Source: Alteromonadaceae bacterium UBA2620 (lineage in GTDB: Bacteria > Pseudomonadota > Gammaproteobacteria > Enterobacterales > Alteromonadaceae). From it: 9,103 bases of DNA. The position numbers and the translations under genes are program-made. Positions 6,265 through 9,103 of this stretch are shown here, one piece after another. Within the stretch, counting starts at the first letter, position 1; every line of letters starts with the position of its first letter. The stretch spans positions 1 to 9,103 of the forward strand of contig DDJQ01000160.1 of the NCBI GenBank assembly GCA_002339125.1, given 5' to 3'. The notes under the pieces were generated by a model. It searched no databases and had not been told where the DNA came from. It saw only the letters and a list, made by a program, of their open reading frames with translations.

Positions 6265-7009
6265 TTACGGCAGATACAGCCGGCAATTGCTGGTGGCGGA
6301 GATGGATGAGGTAAAGCAACAGGCTTTAAGTCACGCCGAAGTGGTGATTGTTGGGCTTGGTGGCCTCGGCTGTGCTGTGGCGCCGTATCTGGCCGGCGCT
6401 GGGGTTGGCAGGCTAAGACTGGTCGACGGTGATGAGGTTGAGCTGAGCAACCTGCCTCGACAGCCGCTTTACGGTGAGCCGGATATCGGTGAGGCCAAGG
6501 CCAGCGTGGCAAGCCAGCGCTTGCGTGACATAAACCGGACGCTGAGTGTGCAATGCCATGCCACAAGACTGGTTAAAAGTAATGCAGAAAGTTTGTTACG
6601 AGGGGCGTCGGTAGTGCTCGACTGTACTGACAATATGGCTTCGCGGCAGTTAATTAATCAGGTTTGTTATCAACTTGGCATACCGCTTATATCCAGCGCT
6701 GCCAGTGGCATGCAGGGGCAATTACTGCTGTTACATCCACATCAGGCTCATGGGTGTTATCGGTGCTTATATGCGCCTGCGCAAAGTGAGCCCAATACGT
6801 GCCTTGCCCAGGGGGTCCTGGGACCGGTTGTAGGCATTGTTGGCATCATGCAGGCGCTGCAGACCCTGCTGTTTATTACTGCTATGGCCCCACTGAACTG
6901 GGGGGAATTACGGCTTTTCGATGGCCTTAGTGGTCAGTGGCAAGCCCTTAAATTACCGCCTCTTGAGGGGTGCCCGGTATGTGGAGAGAACAATGCAGAT
7001 TACAGTTAA
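6242..7009 (+). CDS. thiF: ThiS adenylyltransferase ThiF
   Basis: ThiF is an E1-like enzyme that adenylates the C-terminal glycine of ThiS with ATP so that sulfur can be loaded on it. The 255-residue product matches the usual length of about 250. Visible elements are RYSRQLL (11-17), the nucleotide-binding GLGGLG (38-43), DGDEVELSNLPRQ (62-74), DCTDN (127-131), C187 in the crossover-loop region (NTCLAQG), and two zinc-binding pairs, C172/C175 (CYRC) and C244/C247 (CPVC). ThiF is distinguished from the close relative MoeB by its place directly before thiS. The ATG at 6242 lies four bases after AGGAG (6233-6237), a strong site that fixes the start even though it lies 23 nt inside thiDE. The gene overlaps thiS by 17 nt, which fits coupled synthesis of the interacting pair. 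Confidence 0.96.
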   Translation: MTVLSRDDYGRYSRQLLVAEMDEVKQQALSHAEVVIVGLGGLGCAVAPYLAGAGVGRLRLVDGDEVELSNLPRQPLYGEPDIGEAKASVASQRLRDINRTLSVQCHATRLVKSNAESLLRGASVVLDCTDNMASRQLINQVCYQLGIPLISSAASGMQGQLLLLHPHQAHGCYRCLYAPAQSEPNTCLAQGVLGPVVGIVGIMQALQTLLFITAMAPLNWGELRLFDGLSGQWQALKLPPLEGCPVCGENNADYS

Positions 7010-7193
7010 TGACAAAGTAACGGAAGTGGTTGAAGGCCTGAGCCTGAAGCAGCTTATTGAAGACCTTTCGGTGGACGAAAACGGGCTAGCCCTGGCGGTG
7101 AATCAGCAGGTGATAAACCGCACATTATGGCCCCAGCATGCCTTGCATGCTGATGACCAAGTAACACTTTTCACCGTTGTTGCCGGGGGGTAG
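6993..7193 (+). CDS. thiS: Sulfur carrier protein ThiS
   Basis: ThiS is a small ubiquitin-fold carrier whose C-terminal thiocarboxylate supplies the thiazole sulfur to ThiG. The 66-residue product is the normal size and ends in the essential Gly-Gly (VVAGG). MQITVND at the start and the LxxLI helix (residues 18-22) are typical. The ATG at 6993 is chosen because GGAGAG (6983-6988) precedes it and the next residues begin the first beta strand. The same frame is open further upstream inside thiF, but that extension is not ThiS-like. It overlaps thiF by 17 nt, and only 3 nt separate its stop from thiG, so it is made together with both partners. Confidence 0.96.
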   Translation: MQITVNDKVTEVVEGLSLKQLIEDLSVDENGLALAVNQQVINRTLWPQHALHADDQVTLFTVVAGG

Positions 7194-7196
7194 CCA

Positions 7197-7964
7197 ATGC
7201 TTAGGATTGCAGATAAAACCTTTTCATCCAGATTGTTCACCGGCACCGGCAAGTTTGCCAGCGCTGCTATTATGCAGCGGGCCATTGCGGCCAGTGGCAG
7301 TGAGCTGACCACGCTGGCGTTAAAGCGGATGGACCTCTCGCACCGCTCAGATCAATTACTGGCCCCCTTACAGCAGCTAGGCGTGCAGTTACTGCCAAAT
7401 ACCGCAGGGGCTCGCACAGCAACGGAGGCCGTTTACGCGGCTGAGCTGGCGCGCGAGGCGCTTCAAACCCACTGGGTGAAGCTGGAAATACACCCGGATC
7501 AGCGCTATTTACTGCCAGATCCTATGGAAACACTTAAAGCCGCAGAGCTATTGGTTAATCAGGGGTTTGTGGTGTTGCCTTATTGCCCGGCCGATCCCGT
7601 GTTGTGTAAACGACTGGAGGAGGTTGGCTGTGCGGCAGTGATGCCGCTGGGCGCGCCGATTGGTTCTAATCAGGGGCTGCAAACCCGCGAGTTCCTGCAA
7701 ATAATTGTTGAGCAGGCCAGAGTGCCGGTGGTGGTGGATGCGGGCATAGGTGCACCAAGTCACGCGGCCGCCGCAATGGAAATGGGTGTGGATGCAGTGC
7801 TGGTTAATACTGCAATGGCTGCAGCGCATGATCCCATTGCTATGGCGGAAGCGTTCAATCATGCAGTCAGAGCCGGACGACAGGCGTTTGAAGCCGGCCT
7901 GGCTGGTGGACATAAAATGGCTGTGGCCACCAGTCCGCTGGAAGCGTTTCTGGAGGATTTATGA
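7197..7964 (+). CDS. thiG: Thiazole synthase ThiG
   Basis: ThiG is a TIM-barrel enzyme that condenses deoxyxylulose 5-phosphate, dehydroglycine and the ThiS thiocarboxylate into the thiazole phosphate. The 255-residue protein has the expected length. Landmarks are FTGTGKF (14-20), NTAGARTATEAV (68-79), the Schiff-base lysine K95 in VKLEI, LPYCPADP (127-134), GAPIGSNQG (152-160), DAGIGAPSHA (181-190, phosphate binding) and VNTA (203-206). The ATG at 7197 is three bases after the thiS stop, and the G-run closing thiS (7185-7190) serves as its ribosome binding site. It overlaps thiH by 4 nt (ATGA). ThiG and ThiH form a complex in enterobacteria, which fits the tight coupling here. Confidence 0.97.
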   Translation: MLRIADKTFSSRLFTGTGKFASAAIMQRAIAASGSELTTLALKRMDLSHRSDQLLAPLQQLGVQLLPNTAGARTATEAVYAAELAREALQTHWVKLEIHPDQRYLLPDPMETLKAAELLVNQGFVVLPYCPADPVLCKRLEEVGCAAVMPLGAPIGSNQGLQTREFLQIIVEQARVPVVVDAGIGAPSHAAAAMEMGVDAVLVNTAMAAAHDPIAMAEAFNHAVRAGRQAFEAGLAGGHKMAVATSPLEAFLEDL

Positions 7965-9073
7965 GTTTTGCAGACACACTGGCGGCCACCGACTGGGATG
8001 ATATACGGCTGCGCATTTATGCCACTACCGCTAAAGAGGTGGAAGCCGCGCTTAATGCGCCACACGTAACCTTGCAACATCTACCGGCGTTGTTGTCGCC
8101 GGCCGCCGAATCTTATCTGCCGGTATTGGCCAGTCGCGCCAGGCAACTTACCCGTTGCCGGTTTGGTCATACCATGCAGTTTTTTGTGCCTTTGTACTTA
8201 TCAAATCTCTGTGCCAATGAGTGTACCTATTGCGGTTTCTCGGCGAGTAATGCGATTCGCCGCAAAACCCTGTCTGAAGAAGAGGTAACTGCAGAAGTCG
8301 CGGCAATTAAAGCTATGGGCTTTGACAGCATATTACTGGTGACCGGGGAGCACGAGCGTAACGTCGGTATGGACTATTTTCGCAGGGTGTTGCCGCTGAT
8401 CAAACCGCATTTCAGTTATGTGGCGATGGAAGTGCAGCCGCTGGCTGAGAGTGACTACCAGACGCTGAAAACCCTGGGCGTTGATGCAGTGATGGTGTAT
8501 CAGGAGACTTATCAACGACGCCGCTATGCCGAATATCACACGCGCGGCAAAAAACAGGATTTTGACTGGCGGCTGCTAACGCCGGAACGCCTGGCCTGGG
8601 CCGGTATGGATAAAATCGGTCTGGGTGCATTAATCGGGTTAAACGACTGGCGTGTGGACAGCTACTTTACGGCGCTGCATCTGGACTATCTGCAATCCCG
8701 TTACTGGCGCAGCCGTTACAGCTTGTCGGTACCGCGACTGCGGCCTTACACGGGCGACAAAGTGAGTACGCTGGATATGACTAATCGCCAGTTATTGCAG
8801 CTTATTTGCGTACACCGGCTGCTGAATACAGATGTCGAGATTAGTTTATCAACCCGCGAGTCCGCAGCCCTGAGAGACAAGCTGATGCCCTTTGGTATCA
8901 CCAGTCTGAGCGCAGCATCCAGCACGCAACCAGGCGGCTATTCAGCCACAGATGAAGCACTTGAGCAGTTCAGCACCGATGATAAACGTTCACCTGAAGC
9001 GGTCGCAGACGCCGTTGCACAGCTAGGCATGACACCGGTATGGAAGGACTGGAGCCAGGCCTTTTCTGGCTGA
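7961..9073 (+). CDS. thiH: Tyrosine lyase ThiH (2-iminoacetate synthase)
   Basis: ThiH is a radical-SAM enzyme that splits tyrosine into p-cresol and dehydroglycine (2-iminoacetate), the glycine unit used by ThiG. The 370-residue product is close to the E. coli length of about 377. The radical-SAM cluster motif C-x3-C-x2-C is intact at C84, C88 and C91 (LCANECTYCGF). TGEHERNVG (128-136), MEVQPL (156-161), YQETYQ (180-185), GLGALIGL (220-227) and SVPRLRP (256-262) are characteristic. The ATG at 7961 overlaps the thiG stop as ATGA and follows GGAGGA (7952-7957), the strongest ribosome binding site in the operon. It is the last thi gene seen; no terminator is found before the window ends. A thiO alternative is absent, so an oxygen-sensitive route is used. 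Confidence 0.97.
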   Translation: MSFADTLAATDWDDIRLRIYATTAKEVEAALNAPHVTLQHLPALLSPAAESYLPVLASRARQLTRCRFGHTMQFFVPLYLSNLCANECTYCGFSASNAIRRKTLSEEEVTAEVAAIKAMGFDSILLVTGEHERNVGMDYFRRVLPLIKPHFSYVAMEVQPLAESDYQTLKTLGVDAVMVYQETYQRRRYAEYHTRGKKQDFDWRLLTPERLAWAGMDKIGLGALIGLNDWRVDSYFTALHLDYLQSRYWRSRYSLSVPRLRPYTGDKVSTLDMTNRQLLQLICVHRLLNTDVEISLSTRESAALRDKLMPFGITSLSAASSTQPGGYSATDEALEQFSTDDKRSPEAVADAVAQLGMTPVWKDWSQAFSG

Positions 9074-9103
9074 AAGTGTCTAGGGGCTGTTGATCTTTGC
9101 TGT
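9074..9103. other. Thi operon 3' flank, possible insertion-sequence end
   Basis: Thirty bases after the thiH stop hold no coding sequence and no terminator hairpin. From 9083 the sequence GGGGCTGTTGATCTTTGC follows a CTA, and it looks to me like the inverted-repeat end of some transposase-type insertion sequences. The window stops before this can be confirmed. Confidence 0.2.

Noticed and set aside
6129..6566. 145-codon open frame antisense to the thiDE/thiF junction
   Set aside because: It overlaps two firmly identified genes, and its low-complexity His/Pro/Arg-rich product is typical of a reverse-frame shadow.

Overview
This window looks like chromosomal DNA from a gammaproteobacterium, most likely a marine-type member of the Alteromonadales. 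The assignment rests on the enteric-like thiC-D-E-F-S-G-H order, the ThiD-ThiE fusion and the general look of the proteins. It is inference, since no rRNA or other marker gene is present.

Layout. Bases 1-466 (+) hold the C-terminal ATPase half of a sensor histidine kinase cut by the window edge. It converges on two minus-strand genes: a metallo-beta-lactamase-fold hydrolase (493-1254) and, upstream of it, a divergent PlsC-like acyltransferase (1313-2419). Bases 2420-2843 hold no gene but are dense in control elements. There is a candidate minus-strand promoter with a palindrome in its spacer, and a plus-strand promoter with a perfect palindrome at its predicted start site. These are followed by a TPP (THI-box) riboswitch, a long spacer hairpin, and a hairpin that buries the thiC ribosome binding site and start codon. 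From 2844 to 9073 runs one compact thiamine operon: thiC, thiDE (fused), thiF, thiS, thiG, thiH. Most neighbouring genes overlap by 4-23 nt, which suggests translational coupling. The final 30 bases carry no gene and may touch the end of an insertion sequence.

How the genes work together. ThiC makes the pyrimidine HMP-P from aminoimidazole ribotide, and the ThiD domain phosphorylates it to HMP-PP. ThiF adenylates the ThiS C-terminal Gly-Gly so that it can become a thiocarboxylate. ThiH makes dehydroglycine from tyrosine, and ThiG builds the thiazole from dehydroglycine, ThiS-COSH and deoxyxylulose phosphate. The ThiE domain then joins the two halves into thiamine phosphate. The product, as TPP, feeds back on the leader. 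ThiH is present and no thiO-type glycine oxidase is seen, so the tyrosine route is used. thiI, iscS, dxs and thiL are not in the window.

The most interesting observation is that the whole translational switch can be read from the leader. The 5' strands of aptamer helices P1 and P2 (2630-2639) are complementary, with one bulged base, to 2801-2811. That stretch overlaps the 5' arm of the hairpin that sequesters the thiC start. No wholly novel gene system is evident. The novelty candidates are in the regulatory DNA and RNA and in unusual motifs of the acyltransferase and the ThiD domain.
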